Both the position numbers and the translations under genes were made by a program. This document shows positions 9,423 to 19,054 of a stretch of 49,471 nt of DNA, piece after piece. This stretch comes from Actinomycetota bacterium. Its GTDB lineage: Bacteria; Actinomycetota; Acidimicrobiia; Acidimicrobiales; MedAcidi-G1. Every line of letters begins with the position of its first letter. Position 1 is the stretch's first letter. The DNA lies in NCBI GenBank assembly GCA_018673475.1, contig JABHCN010000063.1, forward strand, positions 1-49,471, read 5' to 3'. The notes beneath the pieces were generated by a model. It saw only the letters and a list, made by a program, of their open reading frames with translations, was not told the origin of the DNA and did not search any database.

Positions 9423-10196
9423 TCAGGCGGGTCGGCCGTGCCGTCCGCTGCCTTCGCTGAAGCGTTGGGCACCACTTCTGGTTTCGCCCGAGCGGATGGT
9501 CGTCAGGCCCAGTTCGGTCTCGTGGAGGATGGCCTCGGCGATCGGGAGGTTCCACTGGTCCTTCATGGAGCGAAGGTCCGAGCGCATGCACGTCTGGGGC
9601 AGTTCTGCCAGCTCCAGTGCCAGCTTCTGGGCCTCGGTGAGCGCCCTACCCGGCTCGGTCAGGCGGTTGACAAGGCCCATCTGGAGGGCCTCAGTTCCGC
9701 CCACCGGGCGTCCGGTGAGTATCAGGTCAGTGGCCCGCGAGTGTCCGATGAGCCGGGTCAGGCGGATGGTGCCTCCGTCTACGAGCGGTACGCCCCAGCG
9801 GCGACAGTAGATACCGAACACGGCGTCGTCGGCGGCTACACGGAGGTCGCACCAGACCGCCAGTTCGAGTCCTCCCGCGACGGCGTGACCCTCTACGGCG
9901 GCGATGACCGGCTTTGACAGGTCGAGGCGGGTGGGTCCCATCGGGCCGGGCCCATCGGGTGCCAGGCGGTTAGCGGGTGGGGACTGGCCGGTGGCCAGTC
10001 CCTTCAGGTCGGCTCCGGAACAAAAGGTCCCTCCGGCGCCGGTAAGGACCGCCACGGAGAGGTCGGGGTCGTCGTCAAAGTCCCGAAAGGCGGAGAGGAG
10101 GTCCTCGGCGGTGGCGGCATCGACGGCGTTCCGGCTCTCTCGCCGGTCGATGGTCACGGTCAGGACGGGCCCGTCTGTCTCCTTGTGGACTGCCAT
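9423..10196 (-). CDS. Crotonase-family protein lacking one hydratase glutamate
   Basis: A 257-residue crotonase-fold protein. The oxyanion-hole segment FCSGADLKG and the first acid-base position (GGLELAV) are present. The second catalytic glutamate, normally in a xPExxxG context, is replaced: the matching stretch reads YCRRWGVPLVDGG. It may therefore catalyse an isomerase, lyase or thioesterase-type reaction rather than simple hydration; the true chemistry cannot be read from sequence. The ATG at 10196 follows the stop of the upstream minus-strand gene by 2 nt, so the two are surely co-transcribed. An upstream extension in frame would overlap that gene and was not used. Confidence 0.82.
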   Translation of the reverse strand: MAVHKETDGPVLTVTIDRRESRNAVDAATAEDLLSAFRDFDDDPDLSVAVLTGAGGTFCSGADLKGLATGQSPPANRLAPDGPGPMGPTRLDLSKPVIAAVEGHAVAGGLELAVWCDLRVAADDAVFGIYCRRWGVPLVDGGTIRLTRLIGHSRATDLILTGRPVGGTEALQMGLVNRLTEPGRALTEAQKLALELAELPQTCMRSDLRSMKDQWNLPIAEAILHETELGLTTIRSGETRSGAQRFSEGSGRHGRPA

Positions 10197-10198
10197 GG

Positions 10199-10612
10199 TC
10201 AGCCGTCGACCCTGAAGCACCAGTTGATCGTGGAGGTCCTGTCGGGGGTCTGGACAGGCCAGTAGCGCGCTGCCGCGCACACGTCCTGTGGCGGGAGGGC
10301 CTCAAGTATCAGGCCCTCACCGGGGCGAAATAGCACCGAGTTGAGGGCGCTCTGTACCTGCTGCTGGTCGAGGGGGATGACCGTGCCGCCGATCTGCACG
10401 ATCTCGCCAGACCATCCCGGTGCCAGGATCACACCGACGCTGGCCTGGTGGATCACCTGATCTCCTCTTGATGGGACCAGCTCGATGATGGCAGGGTTCG
10501 AGTCGACGGTGATGTCTCCGCCGTTGCCGTCCTCGATCAGGGCGGCCATTACGAGGAGGCCGATGCCGAGTGTCAAGAGCGTGATGATCACGATGGCGCT
10601 GCGGCGGTTCAC
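10199..10612 (-). CDS. Hypothetical membrane-anchored protein
   Basis: A 137-residue protein with one N-terminal transmembrane segment (about residues 5-26) followed by an extracytoplasmic domain with two cysteines that could form a disulfide (in DVCAAA and NWCFRV). No family recognised. GTG 10612 is supported by a TAGCCT box 6 nt upstream. It is the first gene of a two-gene unit with the crotonase and divergent from the PASTA kinase, with 107 nt between the starts. Confidence 0.65.
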   Translation of the reverse strand: MNRRSAIVIITLLTLGIGLLVMAALIEDGNGGDITVDSNPAIIELVPSRGDQVIHQASVGVILAPGWSGEIVQIGGTVIPLDQQQVQSALNSVLFRPGEGLILEALPPQDVCAAARYWPVQTPDRTSTINWCFRVDG

Positions 10613-10618
10613 GGCGGC

Positions 10619-10624
10619 AGGCTA
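10619..10624 (-). promoter_or_regulatory. -10 box of a probable leaderless promoter (hypothetical protein 10199-10612)
   Basis: On the minus strand TAGCCT ends 6 nt before GTG 10612. Confidence 0.5.
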
Positions 10625-10707
10625 CCGGGAGGTCGGTCCCTGAGGCCCAACAGGCTGGTCAGGTCCGTCGGCCGGCGGGGCTGCTCCGCTGGGCGAGTGC
10701 TCCGCAG

Positions 10708-10713
10708 TAGCCT
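10708..10713 (+). promoter_or_regulatory. -10 box of a probable leaderless promoter (PASTA kinase)
   Basis: TAGCCT ends 6 nt before the GTG at 10720. Confidence 0.55.
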
Positions 10714-10719
10714 CGCTCC

Positions 10720-12597
10720 GTGATGGATGGTCAGTGGTCCGGTGGTGGCACCGGTGGAGAAGGTGGTTCGGGCGGCCCGGCGTCGTCGTCTCCCATCGGG
10801 CAACTCGTCGATGGCCGGTACCGCCTGAGCGAGGCCATCGGTACCGGCGGTTCTGGCACGGTCTACCTGGCCGAGGACATCAGCCTGGGTCGCCGGGTTG
10901 CGGTCAAGGTCCTGCACACGGCTGCCTCGCGTGATCCGGCCTTCGTCAGGCAGTTTCGTGCCGAGGCGCAGGCCGTTGCCTCGTTGAAGAGTCCTCACGT
11001 GGTCGATGTCTATGACTGGGGTGTCGACGGCCAGGCGTATCTGGTAACCGAGTATCTGGGCGGAGGGAGCCTGCGGAGCATCCTGGCCTCGGGGCGCACG
11101 CTCAGCCCCTCACAGGTCCTGGTGCTGGCCCTCGATGCGTGTCGTGGTCTCGATCACGCCCACAGCAAGGGGTTGGTGCACCGCGACGTGAAGCCCGCCA
11201 ACCTGCTCTTTGGCGACGATGGTCGTCTCCGCATCGCCGACTTCGGCCTGGCGGCTGCGATGGCCGGTGAGCAGCCGGGTTCGGGACACGCCGGTACTGC
11301 CCGGTATGCGTCACCCGAGCAGGCCAGGGGCAAGGTGGTCGACGGCAGGTCCGACGTCTACGCCCTGGCACTGTGCATGGTCGAGGCGGTTACCGGTCAC
11401 CTGCCGTTCGTGGAGAGCACGGTCGCCGGCACCCTGAGGGCCCGTGAGGGCCGCGATGTCCCTGTCCCCGATGTTCTGGGGCCGCTGGCCCCCGTAGTTG
11501 CCAGGGCCGGTGCTGCCCATCCCGACAAGCGGCCGACTACCGCCGAGTTCGGCCGGATGCTGTTGAGCATGGCCGAGGGCATGCCGCGTCCCGAGCCGTT
11601 GCAGCTTGTCGGTCCCGGTGAAATCGGGGCCTCTCCGCTGGCGGGTGAGGCAGCTTCGGTGACACCGAGCGTGTTCCCCGATGCTGCACCGCCGCCGCCA
11701 CAGCGGCCCGTCGGCCCCCGCCGCCGCTGGCCCGCAGCCGTGTTGACCGTGGCGCTCGTCGTGGGTGCAGTGGTCGGTGGAACGGTCCTCTGGGAGAACA
11801 CCAGGGACGTGACCCGTCGCCTGCCGTCGCTGGTCGGCTCGTCAGGTGAGAGCGCCGGCACCCTGCTCACCCAGTTGGGCTGGGTGGTCGAGGAGCGCTT
11901 CGACAGGCAGGACGGTTCGGTCCAGGGCGAGTTGCTCGAGATGGTCCCAGCCGGTGGAACGGCGCTGGCCGAGGGTGAGGCCGTGGTGATCGTCATCTCC
12001 CTCGGGGCAGACCGGGTAGCGGTTCCAGGCGGCCTCATCGGCGTAACAGCGTCTGAGGCGGCCCGCCTTCTGGATGAGGCCGGCCTCACTACAGGTGAGG
12101 TCACCCGCGGTTTCTCCGAAGAGACCCTTCCGGGCCTCGTGATCGAGGTTCCCGGTGCTGCGTCCAGCCTTCCGCTCGGAACCGCTGTCGACCTGGTGCT
12201 GTCAGAGGGTCCTGCTCCGCGTTCGGTGCCCACGGGGCTCATAGGTATGCAGGCTGCCGACGTTCAGGCCTCGCTTCTGGCCCTCAAGCTTCTTCCGGTT
12301 CTCGTGGACTCTCCCGGCATGTCCGAGGTCGGCATCGTGGTGGGTGTTTCGCCCGAACCCGGAACCCCTCTGGCGGTGGGTGGCGAGATCCAGGTGTTCG
12401 TTTCATCGGGACCACAGCCGCGTCCGGTACCGGCAGTCAAGGGGCTCTCCGTTGTGGCTGCCGACGCAAGGCTCCAGGCGGCAGGTTTCAGGCAGGTCGA
12501 GGTTCAGGGTCCGGCCGACGGTCGTGTCACCTCCCAGGACCCGGCATCGGGCTACCTGGGCCTGCCACAGACCCGGGTGATCCTGATTTCCGAGTAG
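10720..12597 (+). CDS. pknB: Serine/threonine protein kinase with PASTA domains (PknB type)
   Basis: Membrane receptor kinase that in Actinobacteria and Firmicutes senses peptidoglycan fragments and controls growth and division. The 625 residues comprise a Gly-rich N-tail, a kinase domain at about 34-285 (glycine loop GTGGSGTVY at 41-49, Lys63, HRD Asp156, Asn161, DFG Asp174), a proline-rich linker, one transmembrane helix at about 340-360, and four extracellular PASTA repeats to the C-terminus. All catalytic residues are intact. Unlike the classical pknB locus, no pknA, rodA, pbpA or fhaA genes are nearby; gatC follows after 53 nt with its own promoter. The symbol reflects architecture rather than locus. 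Confidence 0.93.
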   Translation: MMDGQWSGGGTGGEGGSGGPASSSPIGQLVDGRYRLSEAIGTGGSGTVYLAEDISLGRRVAVKVLHTAASRDPAFVRQFRAEAQAVASLKSPHVVDVYDWGVDGQAYLVTEYLGGGSLRSILASGRTLSPSQVLVLALDACRGLDHAHSKGLVHRDVKPANLLFGDDGRLRIADFGLAAAMAGEQPGSGHAGTARYASPEQARGKVVDGRSDVYALALCMVEAVTGHLPFVESTVAGTLRAREGRDVPVPDVLGPLAPVVARAGAAHPDKRPTTAEFGRMLLSMAEGMPRPEPLQLVGPGEIGASPLAGEAASVTPSVFPDAAPPPPQRPVGPRRRWPAAVLTVALVVGAVVGGTVLWENTRDVTRRLPSLVGSSGESAGTLLTQLGWVVEERFDRQDGSVQGELLEMVPAGGTALAEGEAVVIVISLGADRVAVPGGLIGVTASEAARLLDEAGLTTGEVTRGFSEETLPGLVIEVPGAASSLPLGTAVDLVLSEGPAPRSVPTGLIGMQAADVQASLLALKLLPVLVDSPGMSEVGIVVGVSPEPGTPLAVGGEIQVFVSSGPQPRPVPAVKGLSVVAADARLQAAGFRQVEVQGPADGRVTSQDPASGYLGLPQTRVILISE

Positions 12598-12636
12598 TAC
12601 CGGGGTGATCCCTGAGCGAGCCGGGGGACCGGCCCC

Positions 12637-12642
12637 TAGCCT
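12637..12642 (+). promoter_or_regulatory. -10 box of a probable leaderless promoter (gatCAB)
   Basis: TAGCCT ends 8 nt before the gatC GTG at 12651 and would drive the gatC-gatA-gatB operon. Confidence 0.5.
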
Positions 12643-12650
12643 CTGAGTTC

Positions 12651-13001
12651 GTGGAACCCGACGCCGATACCTCAACGCCCGGTCGCATCACCCGCGACGA
12701 CGTCGCCTATGTGGCCCGTCTGGCACGCCTCAACCTGACCGACTCCGAGTTGGACGGGTTTACAGGGCAGTTGGCCGATGTCCTGGAGCATGCCGCCGAT
12801 ATCGAGGCGCTGGACCTGGACGGTGTTGCGCCAACTTCGCATCCGTTGCCGCTTGCCAACGTCCTCCGGGCCGACGTGCCAACTGTGGGTCCGGCTGAAG
12901 AGGCGGACCACCGGTTGTTCTGCGACGAGGTCCTTGCCGCGGCACCTGCTGCCGAGGAGTCCCGGTTCCGTGTGCCCCCGGTTCTGGGGGAGGCACCGTG
13001 A
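12651..13001 (+). CDS. gatC: Asp-tRNA(Asn)/Glu-tRNA(Gln) amidotransferase subunit C
   Basis: Small subunit that wraps around and stabilises GatA and GatB. The 116-residue protein has the usual start [15 protein letters not shown] and the mid-protein [11 protein letters not shown] region, both typical of GatC. The first residues ([10 protein letters not shown]) form a short extension. First gene of the operon; the gatA GTG overlaps its stop by four bases (GTGA). Presence of GatCAB implies that at least one of Gln-tRNA or Asn-tRNA is made by the indirect route. Confidence 0.95.
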   Translation: MEPDADTSTPGRITRDDVAYVARLARLNLTDSELDGFTGQLADVLEHAADIEALDLDGVAPTSHPLPLANVLRADVPTVGPAEEADHRLFCDEVLAAAPAAEESRFRVPPVLGEAP

Positions 13002-14461
13002 GCGCTCTCTCGCTGGCCGCTTCCGTCAGGTCGGGTGAGCGCTCGGCCCGAGGCATCGTCGAGGAGCACCTGGCCGCTATTGCCGACGGCGAGGGCGAGA
13101 TCCACGCCTTCAACCTGGTGACCACCGACGCTGCCCTGGAGCGTGCCGACCGTGTCGATGCCGTGGTGGCCCAGGGTGGAGATCCCGGCCCGTTGGCGGG
13201 GGTGCCGGTGGCCCTCAAGGACAACATGTGCACGAGGGGCGTGCCCACCACCTGTGGGTCGCTCATTCTCGACGGCTGGAGACCTCCCTACGACGCAACG
13301 GTTGTCGAGCGCCTTGATGCGGCCGGTGCCGTGATCATCGGCAAGACCAACATGGACGAGTTCGCCATGGGTAGTTCCACGGAGAACTCCGCATTCGGCC
13401 CGACGCTCAACCCCCGTGACACCACGCGGGTTCCCGGCGGCTCCTCTGGTGGTTCGGCGGCAGCGGTGGCAGCGGGGTTCACCCCTTTGAGCCTCGGTAG
13501 CGACACCGGTGGGTCGATTCGCCAGCCGGCGGCGTTGTGTGGCGTGGTCGGGGTCAAGCCGACCTACGGGGCCGTGTCGCGCTACGGCCTGGTGGCATTC
13601 GCCTCCAGCCTCGACCAGATCGGTCCCTTCGCCCGGAACGTCGCTGACGCTGCGCTGTTGCTTGAGGCGGTTGCAGGCCACGATCCGTTGGACTCAACGT
13701 CGATTCCGGTTTCCGCTCCCGATCTGCTGGGGGTACTCGACCGGGGTGTCGAGGGTCTCCGGGTGGGGATCATCGAGGAGATTTCCGGCAGCGGGCCGAC
13801 CGGTCTCGAGGGCTTTGCACCCGATGTCCAGTCGCGCCTTGCCGAGGCGGCCGAGGCCCTTGCGGCGGCTGGTGCCGTCGTTGAGAAGGCGTCGGTGCCG
13901 TCGACGGTCTTTGGGCTGTCGGCCTACTACGTGATTGCCCCGGCCGAGGCTTCGAGCAACCTGGCACGTTTCGACGGTGTCCGGTTCGGTCTCAGGGTCG
14001 ATGCCGAGAACACCGTCGACATGAATGCGGCTACCCGCACGGCGGGGTTCGGCGACGAGGTGAAGAGGCGCATAATGCTCGGCACCTACGCCTTGTCGGC
14101 CGGCTACTACGACGCCTACTACGGCAAGTCCCAGAAGGTCCGCACGCTGATCGTCGAGGATTTCGCCAGGGCCTACCAGTCGTTCGACCTGCTGTTGTCC
14201 CCGACGGCTCCGACCACGGCGTTCCCCATCGGCGAGAAGGTCGATGACCCGATGCTCATGTACCTGAACGACGTGTGCACCATCCCGTCCAACCTGGCGG
14301 GCCATCCGGCCATGTCGGTTCCGTTCGGTGTGGGTGACGACGGCCTGCCTGTGGGTGTGCAGGTTCTGGCACCGGCCAACGGTGAGCCGTCCATGTTCCG
14401 GGCGGCAGCGGTGCTCGAGGCTGCCGCCGGTGGTTCTGCGGGGTCACGCCATGACAGCTGA
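12998..14461 (+). CDS. gatA: Asp-tRNA(Asn)/Glu-tRNA(Gln) amidotransferase subunit A
   Basis: Amidase subunit that releases ammonia from glutamine for the GatB active site. The 487-residue protein carries the amidase signature: Lys74 (ALKDNM), the cis-serine in [12 protein letters not shown] and the nucleophilic Ser in [11 protein letters not shown], the complete Ser-cisSer-Lys triad. The GTG start overlaps the gatC stop (GTGA), and its own end overlaps gatB by 11 nt, so the three subunits are translationally coupled. Confidence 0.97.
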   Translation: MSALSLAASVRSGERSARGIVEEHLAAIADGEGEIHAFNLVTTDAALERADRVDAVVAQGGDPGPLAGVPVALKDNMCTRGVPTTCGSLILDGWRPPYDATVVERLDAAGAVIIGKTNMDEFAMGSSTENSAFGPTLNPRDTTRVPGGSSGGSAAAVAAGFTPLSLGSDTGGSIRQPAALCGVVGVKPTYGAVSRYGLVAFASSLDQIGPFARNVADAALLLEAVAGHDPLDSTSIPVSAPDLLGVLDRGVEGLRVGIIEEISGSGPTGLEGFAPDVQSRLAEAAEALAAAGAVVEKASVPSTVFGLSAYYVIAPAEASSNLARFDGVRFGLRVDAENTVDMNAATRTAGFGDEVKRRIMLGTYALSAGYYDAYYGKSQKVRTLIVEDFARAYQSFDLLLSPTAPTTAFPIGEKVDDPMLMYLNDVCTIPSNLAGHPAMSVPFGVGDDGLPVGVQVLAPANGEPSMFRAAAVLEAAAGGSAGSRHDS

Positions 14462-15896
14462 GACAGCCTCGGAAATGGACGGCTGGGAAGTCGTAATCGG
14501 GTTGGAGGTCCACGCAGAGCTGGCCACGGCCACGAAGCTCTTCTCTGGTGCCCGCAACGAGTTCGGCGGTGAACCCAACACAAATGTCGATCCCGTCTCG
14601 CTGGGGCTTCCCGGTTCGCTCCCGGTTCTCAACGAGAAGGCGGTCGAGTTGGCGATAAGGGTGGGCCTGGCCCTCAACTGCTCTGTGCAGGCATCGGAGT
14701 TCGCCCGCAAGAACTACTTCTACCCGGACATGCCCAAGGACTTCCAGATCTCCCAGTTCGACCAGCCGATCAACGGCGAGGGTTGGCTGGAGCTGCCCGA
14801 CGGGCGCCGCATCGGCATCGAGCGGGCCCACCTCGAAGAGGACACCGGCAAGAGCACACACGTGGGTGGCGGTGGTCGCATCCACGAGGCTTCGTATTCC
14901 CTGGTCGACTACAACCGTGCAGGTGTTCCACTTATCGAGATCGTGGGCAAGCCCGACCTGCGCTCTGGTGAGGACGCCCGTGCCTACGTCTCCGAGTTGA
15001 GGTCCATTCTCGTGGCGATCGGTGCCTCCGACGGAAAGATGGAGGAGGGGTCCATGCGGGTGGACTGCAACGTGTCGGTCCGCCCGGTCGGCGAGGACGA
15101 GCTGGGCACACGCTGCGAGGTGAAGAACATCAACTCGCTCCGGTCCCTCGGCAGGGCCGTCACCTATGAGTCTCGACGCCAGGTCGACCTGATCACCTCG
15201 GGCCAGAAGGTCGATCAACAGACTCGCCACTGGAACGAGGAGGACGGCCGTACCCACACCCTGCGCTCCAAGGAGGAGGCCTTCGACTACAGGTACTTCC
15301 CCGAGCCCGACCTGGTCCCGGTGGCGCCGTCGGCTGAGTGGATCGACGAGATCCGGGCGGCGATGCCCCTGTTGCCCGGAGAGCGTCGGAAGCGTCTGGC
15401 CGGCGAGGCTGGCATTCAGCCGGCCGCGGCTGCCCTAACCGTCGAACGTGGTCTCGATGACCTGGCGCTGGCTGCAATGGACCTGGGTGCAGATCCGGAA
15501 AGGGTGCTCGTTCATGTCGAGAACAACCTTGCCGACGGCCAGGGTGCCCTCACAGCCGACGCATTTTCCGCCCTTGTGGCGATGGAGACCGGCGGTGTCC
15601 TGACGGCCACCCAGGCCAAGACGGTTCTCGCCGACCTGGTTGATTCGGGTGGCGACCCGGCTGCAGTAGCGGCCACCCATGGCTTTGAGGCAATGGACAC
15701 CTCCGAGCTGGAGGGCCTCGTTGATGGTCTCATCGCTGAGAACCCCGACGACTGGGAGGCCTTTGTGGGCGGCGACGAGGGTGAACGCAAGAAGAAGTCC
15801 GGCTTCTTCGTGGGCCAGATCATGAAGGCCACGAGAGGCCAGGCCGATGGTCGTGTGGTGAACGAGATCCTCGAGAGGCTCGCCGACGGCGTCTAG
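14451..15896 (+). CDS. gatB: Asp-tRNA(Asn)/Glu-tRNA(Gln) amidotransferase subunit B
   Basis: Subunit that phosphorylates and amidates the mischarged tRNA. The 481-residue protein starts shortly before the family hallmark [10 protein letters not shown], has the kinase-like catalytic domain, and ends with the YqeY-like tail domain that binds tRNA ([19 protein letters not shown]). ATG 14451 lies inside the end of gatA; a second in-frame ATG at 14475 is an alternative. Its stop overlaps the stop of the convergent MATE gene. Confidence 0.96.
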   Translation: MTAETASEMDGWEVVIGLEVHAELATATKLFSGARNEFGGEPNTNVDPVSLGLPGSLPVLNEKAVELAIRVGLALNCSVQASEFARKNYFYPDMPKDFQISQFDQPINGEGWLELPDGRRIGIERAHLEEDTGKSTHVGGGGRIHEASYSLVDYNRAGVPLIEIVGKPDLRSGEDARAYVSELRSILVAIGASDGKMEEGSMRVDCNVSVRPVGEDELGTRCEVKNINSLRSLGRAVTYESRRQVDLITSGQKVDQQTRHWNEEDGRTHTLRSKEEAFDYRYFPEPDLVPVAPSAEWIDEIRAAMPLLPGERRKRLAGEAGIQPAAAALTVERGLDDLALAAMDLGADPERVLVHVENNLADGQGALTADAFSALVAMETGGVLTATQAKTVLADLVDSGGDPAAVAATHGFEAMDTSELEGLVDGLIAENPDDWEAFVGGDEGERKKKSGFFVGQIMKATRGQADGRVVNEILERLADGV

Positions 15897-17218
15897 TCGG
15901 CTACTCCCAGCACCTGCCACCGTGCACCGCGGAAGCGGCCGTACAGAAGCGCCGAGCGCACGACCATGAACAGCCAGATGGCCCCCCACAGCCAGCCGAT
16001 TCCGGCACCCATGGAGTGTCCGACAACGGCTGCGGGAACGAATAGGCAGAACGAGAGCCCCATTGCCTGGGCAAGGAAGCGCTGGTCGCCGGCACCGATG
16101 AGGATTCCGTCGAGGGCGAACGCCAGGCCCGAGAGTGGTGCCATCGTCGCAACGTGCAACAACAGGAACCCGACGAGGGCGATCACAGCGGGGTCGGCCG
16201 AGAAGATCCCGGGCACCGTGTCGCCTGCCGCAGTAACGCCTGCGACGAGCACCACCCCGAGTGACAGGCCGATGCCTATGGACCATGCGATGACGCGGTT
16301 GCCGACCCGCCTGGCCTCGTTGGCCCGTCCGGCTCCGAGCAGGTTCCCGACCATGGCCTGGGCTGCGATAGCCATTGCGTCCATCGCCATCGCAAGCAGG
16401 AACCAGGTCTGGAAGGCGATCTGGTGGGCTGCCACCTGAACCGTGCCGATGCGCGCTGCGACTGCGGTGGCGAGGGTGAAGGTTCCGACGAGGGACACGG
16501 TGCGTGCTAGCAGGTCGACACCGACGACAAGCAGGCGTTGGATCGCCGCGAGGTCGGGGCGCAGGCCCACATCGTGGCGTCTGACCTCGCGGCCGATCCA
16601 GAACAGGTAGAAGCCGGCGCCCAGCCACTGGGCTATGACGGTTGCCGCCGCCGAGGCGCCGATTCCCATGTCGAGCCCGTAGATGAGCACCAACTCGACT
16701 GCAAGGTTCACCCCGGCGGTGCCGATCCCCACCCACAGAGGTCGAAGGGTGTCCTTGGTCCCTCTCAGGTAGCCGACGCCGGCCAGCATCAGGAGCATGC
16801 CGGGCGCGCCGAGGAGGCTGATCCGAAAGTAGGTGGTGGCTTCCCGGAGGACGTTGTCGCCCGCACCGAGCAGCCTCAGGAAGGGCTCGGTGAACGCCAT
16901 TCCCAGCGCCGCAAGACCGATTCCGAGCACCACCGCGAGCCAGAGGCCCTGGATGGCCTGGTGGGCCGCTGCGGCCTTCTGGTCTGCGCCCATGAGCCGG
17001 GCCACTGCGGCGGTCGACCCGTAGGCCAGGAAGATGCAGACGTTGTAGCCGACCAGGAGGGCGGCCGAGGCGATCGCCAGGCCACCCAGAGGCTCGGTGC
17101 CGAGGTGGCCGACGACGGCGGTGTCGGCCAGGACGTAGAGGGGTTCGGCCATGAGGGCGCCCAGAGCGGGCACGGCGAGGCGCAGGATCTCCCGGTTGGT
17201 GTCTGCTGGGCCGGCCAT
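15893..17218 (-). CDS. MATE family multidrug/cation antiporter (DinF-like)
   Basis: Inner-membrane efflux protein using an ion gradient to export small molecules. The 441 residues contain about twelve hydrophobic helices in two homologous halves. The N-terminus (REILRLAVPALGALMAEPLYVLADTAVVGHLG) is typical of the DinF branch; only short parts are decisive: LAVPAL, DTAVVGHLG. The ATG start is supported by a TAGCCT box 6 nt upstream on the minus strand. It is divergent from ilvD with 93 nt between starts and convergent with gatB. Substrate unknown. Confidence 0.92.
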   Translation of the reverse strand: MAGPADTNREILRLAVPALGALMAEPLYVLADTAVVGHLGTEPLGGLAIASAALLVGYNVCIFLAYGSTAAVARLMGADQKAAAAHQAIQGLWLAVVLGIGLAALGMAFTEPFLRLLGAGDNVLREATTYFRISLLGAPGMLLMLAGVGYLRGTKDTLRPLWVGIGTAGVNLAVELVLIYGLDMGIGASAAATVIAQWLGAGFYLFWIGREVRRHDVGLRPDLAAIQRLLVVGVDLLARTVSLVGTFTLATAVAARIGTVQVAAHQIAFQTWFLLAMAMDAMAIAAQAMVGNLLGAGRANEARRVGNRVIAWSIGIGLSLGVVLVAGVTAAGDTVPGIFSADPAVIALVGFLLLHVATMAPLSGLAFALDGILIGAGDQRFLAQAMGLSFCLFVPAAVVGHSMGAGIGWLWGAIWLFMVVRSALLYGRFRGARWQVLGVAD

Positions 17219-17224
17219 CCGGTG

Positions 17225-17230
17225 AGGCTA
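17225..17230 (-). promoter_or_regulatory. -10 box of a probable leaderless promoter (MATE transporter)
   Basis: On the minus strand TAGCCT ends 6 nt before ATG 17218. Confidence 0.55.
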
Positions 17231-17299
17231 GGAGACCGGATCTGCTCAGGCTTGTTTCATTCAGGGCTTTCCCACTGGGTGGCCGGGCCCTTCGGCCTC

Positions 17300-17305
17300 T
17301 AGCCT
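17300..17305 (+). promoter_or_regulatory. -10 box of a probable leaderless promoter (ilvD)
   Basis: TAGCCT ends 6 nt before the ATG at 17312. No leader peptide or attenuator fits upstream of ilvD. Confidence 0.55.
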
Positions 17306-17311
17306 GCAGGC

Positions 17312-19015
17312 ATGACTTCCAGCGATGCCACAGACCCATCTCAGATAAACCGGCCCCGAAGCCGAGACGTGACCGAGGGGGCGGCCCGTGCCCCCGCCCG
17401 GGCGATGCTGCGTGCCATCGGCATGGACGACGACGACTTCTCCAAGGCCCAGGTCGGTGTGGCCTCCTCGTGGAACGAGGTGACGCCGTGCAACATGCCT
17501 CTGAGCGACCTGGCTGGCCGCGCCAAGGTGGGTGTCGCCGATGCGGGCGGCTATCCGATCGAGTTCAACACCATCGCCGTCAGCGACGGCATCGCCATGG
17601 GACACGAGGGCATGCGGGCAAGCCTGGTTAGCCGGGAGATTATTGCCGACTCGGTCGAGGCGGTTATGCACGCCGAGCGCTTCGATGCCTTCGTCAGCTT
17701 TGCCGGTTGTGACAAGTCGCTCCCCGGGATGCTCATGGCGGCTGCTCGCATCAACCTGCCTTCGGTGTTTGTCTACGGCGGTTCGATCCTGCCGGGCGAG
17801 CACAAGGGACGGTCGCTTGACATCGTGAGTGTGTTCGAGGCTGTCGGTGCACACGCCGTGGGCGATATCGACGATGCCGAGTTGTTGGAGATCGAGCGCA
17901 GCGCATGTCCCACGGTGGGGTCGTGTGCCGGCATGTTCACTGCCAACACCATGGCGTCGGTGGCAGAGGGGCTTGGCATGTCCCTCCCGGGATCGGCTTC
18001 GGCCTCGGCGATCGACAAGCGTCGCAGCGACGTCGCCTACGCCAGCGGTACTGCGGTCATGCAGTTGCTGGCCGCTGATATCCGACCGCGTCACATCCTC
18101 TCCAAGGCCGCCTTCGAGAATGCCATCGCCCTGGTGATGGCCCTGGGTGGTTCCACCAACGCAGTTCTCCACCTGTTGGCGATCGCCTTCGAGGCCGGAG
18201 TCGAGCTGGAGTTGGACGACTTCAACAAGGTCGCAGCACGGGTGCCCCACCTGGCCGACACCAAGCCGCACGGCGCCTACCACATGATCGACATCGACAA
18301 GATCGGTGGCGTTCCGGTGGTGATGCAGATGCTGCTCGAGGAGGGTCTGTTCCATGGCGACGAGATCACCGTCACCGGCAGGACCGTCGCCGAGAACCTG
18401 GCGATGCTCGACGTGCCCGCCCCCGACGGCGAGGTCATCCACACCTTCGACAACCCCATCCACGACATCGGCGGGATAGCGGTTCTTGAAGGGTCTCTCG
18501 CTCCAGACGGTGCGGTGGTCAAGGTCGCAGGACTCGACGTCGACTTCTTTGATGGCCGGGCACGTGTGTTCAATGGCGAGGATGACGCCATGGATGCCGT
18601 GATGGCCGGTCGCATCCAGGCCGGTGACATCGTGATCATCCGCTACGAGGGCCCCAAGGGTGGCCCCGGCATGAGGGAGATGCTCGCGATCACCGGTGCC
18701 ATGAAGGGCGCGGGCCGGGGTGGCGATGCTGCGCTCATCACCGACGGACGCTTCTCAGGAGGCACTCACGGGTTCTGTGTCGGCCACGTGGCTCCAGAGG
18801 CCGTCGACGGTGGCCCCATCGCCCTCATCGAGGAGGGCGATCGAATCGTCATCGATGTGCGGGCCCACACCATCGACCTGATGGTCGATGAGGCCGTGCT
18901 CGAGGAGCGCCGGGTCAACCTCAAGCCGTTTCAGCCGCGTTACGAGTCCGGCTTCCTCGCCAAGTACGCGGCCCTGGCCCAGGGGGCCGAAAAGGGTGCG
19001 GTCACCCAGGCCTGA
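17312..19015 (+). CDS. ilvD: Dihydroxy-acid dehydratase
   Basis: Dehydrates 2,3-dihydroxy-isovalerate and its isoleucine-pathway homologue, the step after IlvC. The 567-residue protein has the three cluster cysteines of the family: C60 (TPCNM), C133 (GCDKSLPGM) and C205 ([12 protein letters not shown]), plus the C-terminal GGPGM and SGGTHG motifs. Full length. It is followed after 39 nt by ilvB, so ilvD-ilvB-ilvN are probably one transcript. Confidence 0.97.
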   Translation: MTSSDATDPSQINRPRSRDVTEGAARAPARAMLRAIGMDDDDFSKAQVGVASSWNEVTPCNMPLSDLAGRAKVGVADAGGYPIEFNTIAVSDGIAMGHEGMRASLVSREIIADSVEAVMHAERFDAFVSFAGCDKSLPGMLMAAARINLPSVFVYGGSILPGEHKGRSLDIVSVFEAVGAHAVGDIDDAELLEIERSACPTVGSCAGMFTANTMASVAEGLGMSLPGSASASAIDKRRSDVAYASGTAVMQLLAADIRPRHILSKAAFENAIALVMALGGSTNAVLHLLAIAFEAGVELELDDFNKVAARVPHLADTKPHGAYHMIDIDKIGGVPVVMQMLLEEGLFHGDEITVTGRTVAENLAMLDVPAPDGEVIHTFDNPIHDIGGIAVLEGSLAPDGAVVKVAGLDVDFFDGRARVFNGEDDAMDAVMAGRIQAGDIVIIRYEGPKGGPGMREMLAITGAMKGAGRGGDAALITDGRFSGGTHGFCVGHVAPEAVDGGPIALIEEGDRIVIDVRAHTIDLMVDEAVLEERRVNLKPFQPRYESGFLAKYAALAQGAEKGAVTQA

Positions 19016-19054
19016 CATGACCCTCGACCGACCACTGACAAGCGAGACCCCCAG

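Noticed and set aside
15435-17339. Long minus-strand frame across the end of gatB and the MATE gene
   Set aside because: Composition is typical of a shadow frame (Arg, Gly, Pro, His) and it overlaps two clear genes.
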